From Halarcobacter sp. (lineage in GTDB: Bacteria > Campylobacterota > Campylobacteria > Campylobacterales > Arcobacteraceae), in the NCBI GenBank assembly GCA_030145305.1, contig JAQYVX010000013.1:1-55544 (forward strand): DNA of 55,544 nucleotides. The letters run 5' to 3'. Under the pieces are notes generated by a model. It was given only the letters and a program-made list of their open reading frames with translations, did not search any database and was not told the origin of the DNA. The translations under genes were made by a program, and so were the position numbers. Of the stretch, positions 53,560 through 55,544 are shown in pieces (within the stretch, counting starts at the first letter, position 1; every line of letters begins with the position of its first letter).

Positions 53560-54327
53560 ATGGAATTTTTAGAAGATATTTCGACAACGTGGATAATAAT
53601 ATTTGTATTAACTGGATTTATTGCAGGCTATATTGACTCAATTGCAGGGGGTGGTGGAATGATTACCATTCCTATGTTACTTTTTAGTGGAATCCCTCCT
53701 ATTTTTGTATTAGGAACAAACAAAATGCAAAGTGTAGTAGGAGCTTTAATGGCTACTATAAAGTACACAATAAATAAAAAAGTAAATTGGAAGATAGTCT
53801 CAATCGCCATAATTCCTTGTCTTTTAGCTTCTTATATAGGAAGTCTTTTAGTAATGTATTTATCTGATGAAATAATTCAATGGGCAATTTTAGTATCAAT
53901 TCCAATTGCTTTATTAACACTTCTTAAAAAAAGTAAAAAAATAAAAGAAGAAGATAGTGAATTAACAAAAAAAAATATTATTTTAGCAACTGCGCCTATT
54001 GGTTTTTATGATGGATTATTAGGCCCTGGAACAGGAACATACCTAACAATTTCTATGAAAAAGTTTTTGCATTTAGATTATTTAACATCAACCGCTTCTG
54101 CAAAACCACTAAACTTTGCTACAAATTTTGGTTCAGTAGTAGCCTTTTTATTTGCAGCTAAAATTTTATGGCTTGTTGCTATTCCTATGGGATTAGCTAA
54201 TATTGCTGGGTCTTATATAGGAAGTCATTATGCTATTAAAGGTGGAGAAGCATTTATAAAAAAAGTCTTGATTTTTGTTTTAGTTTCAATGTTACTTGCT
54301 AATATTATAAAAATAATTGTATCTTGA
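53560..54327 (+). CDS. TSUP-family permease (TauE/SafE)
   Basis: 255 residues, seven to eight membrane segments. The family's duplicated motif is seen as FIAGYIDSIAGGGGMITIPMLLFSGIPP with LGTNKMQS, and in the second half FYDGLLGPGTGTYLTI with SASAK-like TASAKPLNFATNFGS. TSUP proteins move sulfite, sulfoacetate or other sulfur anions; the substrate here is unknown. Confidence 0.9.
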   Translation: MEFLEDISTTWIIIFVLTGFIAGYIDSIAGGGGMITIPMLLFSGIPPIFVLGTNKMQSVVGALMATIKYTINKKVNWKIVSIAIIPCLLASYIGSLLVMYLSDEIIQWAILVSIPIALLTLLKKSKKIKEEDSELTKKNIILATAPIGFYDGLLGPGTGTYLTISMKKFLHLDYLTSTASAKPLNFATNFGSVVAFLFAAKILWLVAIPMGLANIAGSYIGSHYAIKGGEAFIKKVLIFVLVSMLLANIIKIIVS

Positions 54328-54346
54328 TTCTTACTTTAATTTTAAC

Positions 54347-55192
54347 TTAATTGTTTGTGAGAGCTTCATAAGCAACTAAGATTTTCTTTCTTTCTATTCC
54401 CCATCTATAACCACTCATGGCCCCTGATTTTGCTAAAACTCTATGACAAGGAATTAGATATCCAATATGATTTGAACCAATCGCACTAGCAACTGCACGC
54501 ACAGCTTTTGGCTTATTTATACTATTTGCAATATCTTGATATGTTGCTATTGTTCCATTTGGAATATTTAATAAAGCTTTCCAAATATTTATTTGAAAAT
54601 TTGTCCCTTTTACATATAAATCAAACTTTTCTTTATCTATAAATATTTTATTTAAATACTCTTTTGCTTCTTTATCATTTAAAACTAAATCTGCTTTCGC
54701 CCAAATTTCTTGAAATCTATTAAAGAGTTGTTCTTTATTTTTATTATTTGAATCTACAAAACCTAAATAAGAAACTCCCCTTTTTGTAAAACCAATTAAA
54801 GCTTCCCCAAAAGGAGTTGCCCCAAAACCATAAGTAATTTTTACATTGCGTCCAAATTCTTTATACTCTTTAGGAGTCACTCCAATAATATTTACAAATA
54901 AATCATGAAGTCTACTAGCACTTGACAATCCTAAATCTAAAGAGCTATCTAAAATAGATTTTGACTCTTTTAAATGTTCTTTTGCATAATTTAACGTAAT
55001 TGATTGTAAAAATTGTATTGGGGTAACTCCTACATACTCTTTGAAAACCCTTATAAGGTGGTATTTACTCATTCCTATGTATTCGGAAATGTCATCTATT
55101 GTAGGCTGTTCTTTGAAGTTTTCATCTATGTATTTTATGACTTTTTCTATTTTATTGTAATTTTGATTTTCTATATTTAAATCATTTGCCAT
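54347..55192 (-). CDS. AraC-type regulator fused to O6-methylguanine-DNA methyltransferase (Ada-like)
   Basis: 281 residues. The N-terminal ~105 residues are an AraC helix-turn-helix pair (TIDDISEYIGMSKYHLIRVFKEYVGVTPIQFLQ, then LDLGLSSASRLHDLFVNIIGVTPKEY). The C-terminal half is the alkyltransferase: FQINIWKALLNIPNGTIATYQDIA and IGYLIPCHRVLAKSGAMSGYRWG with the acceptor Cys in PCHRV. The phosphotriester Cys domain of E. coli Ada is absent. It repairs alkylated DNA and possibly induces itself. Confidence 0.92.
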   Translation of the reverse strand: MANDLNIENQNYNKIEKVIKYIDENFKEQPTIDDISEYIGMSKYHLIRVFKEYVGVTPIQFLQSITLNYAKEHLKESKSILDSSLDLGLSSASRLHDLFVNIIGVTPKEYKEFGRNVKITYGFGATPFGEALIGFTKRGVSYLGFVDSNNKNKEQLFNRFQEIWAKADLVLNDKEAKEYLNKIFIDKEKFDLYVKGTNFQINIWKALLNIPNGTIATYQDIANSINKPKAVRAVASAIGSNHIGYLIPCHRVLAKSGAMSGYRWGIERKKILVAYEALTNN

Positions 55193-55288
55193 AAAATTAT
55201 CCTCTAAAAATTTAGATGATATTTTATACCACCTAAACTTTCTATTTTGTTAATAATTTTTAAAAATAAAAATTACCAATAAAAAATA

Positions 55289-55544
55289 TTAATACGTCGA
55301 TTTATCATAAATAACAAAATCACGAGCAAGAGAAGTAAGTTCTTGTTTAATGCTTTCTTGTAGTTTAGTGTTATTAATATCATCTAATACATCACATATC
55401 TTGTTTGCTATTATTTCAAACTCTTTTTCTTTCATTCCTCTAGCTGTTAATGCTGGGCTTCCTATTCTTATCCCTGAAGTTACAAAGGGACTTCTTGTTT
55501 CACCTGGTACTGTATTTTTATTTACTGTTATTCCTGCATTCCCT
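55289..55544 (-). CDS. glyA: Serine hydroxymethyltransferase, C-terminal end (cut by window edge)
   Basis: The last 84 residues are visible, beginning [28 protein letters not shown] and continuing [14 protein letters not shown]. This block is diagnostic for GlyA (NKNTVP, the P.TSG.RIG.PA.T.RG motif that binds PLP and substrate carboxylate). The tail ends [10 protein letters not shown]. Converts serine and tetrahydrofolate to glycine and methylene-tetrahydrofolate. Confidence 0.95.
   Translation of the reverse strand, partial: GNAGITVNKNTVPGETRSPFVTSGIRIGSPALTARGMKEKEFEIIANKICDVLDDINNTKLQESIKQELTSLARDFVIYDKSTY

Overview
The window looks like chromosome from an Arcobacter-type member of the Campylobacterota. 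The DNA is very AT-rich, ribosome binding sites are AAGGA-like and genes are tightly packed. The aroB / MscS channel / mtaB / FtsH-like ATPase / bioV order resembles Helicobacter, and a BioV-type esterase is typical of this phylum. Assignments rest on reading the sequence; no database search was run.

The left two thirds form an unusually complete selenium and molybdenum region. At 1-5921 (minus strand) lies a periplasmic formate dehydrogenase operon: an Fe-S protein, a TorD-like chaperone, the small TAT protein, fdhA and the start of fdhB. fdhA is a selenoprotein gene with an in-frame UGA at 2507-2509. Divergent from it (6083-9483) is an operon for a LivK-like periplasmic binding protein, a histidine kinase and a response regulator. 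At 13204-20320 two divergent pairs follow: a PhnCDE-type transporter of the putative selenate branch opposite yedF, and a double-cubane-cluster reductase with its activase opposite selD. SelD itself carries an in-frame UGA. A molybdenum hydroxylase (IorAB-like) with XdhC and MocA-like maturation factors and a TetR regulator occupy 21011-25798. Then come tRNA-Sec(UCA), selA and selB, and further on mog. All four selenocysteine-insertion components (selA, selB, selD, tRNA-Sec) and two of their products are therefore within 30 kb.

The most notable non-coding signal is shared regulation. An 18-bp operator, GGTAAA-N6-TTTACC, occurs three times between the fdh and sensor operons and once in each of the two divergent selenium promoters, at the same distance from a predicted -10 box. 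The yedF and selD promoters also share a second palindrome and a nearly identical leader of about 75 nt beginning at the predicted transcription start. This suggests one formate/selenium regulon, possibly run by the neighbouring two-component system, plus a candidate RNA leader or second operator.

Between these parts, 9554-13184 is accessory DNA: a SocA/Panacea-like gene, a decayed IS256-family element, and a DUF2975/XRE/lipoprotein group with a clear candidate operator. The right third is mostly housekeeping or transport: the aroB-bioV-mog run, an epimerase, an RhlE helicase, a polyamine-type ABC transporter with a glycerophosphodiesterase, a UvrD-like helicase, a heme-protein pair with its own divergent two-component system, a DsbA-like protein, a DUF711 protein, a TSUP permease, an AraC/methyltransferase fusion and the 3' end of glyA.
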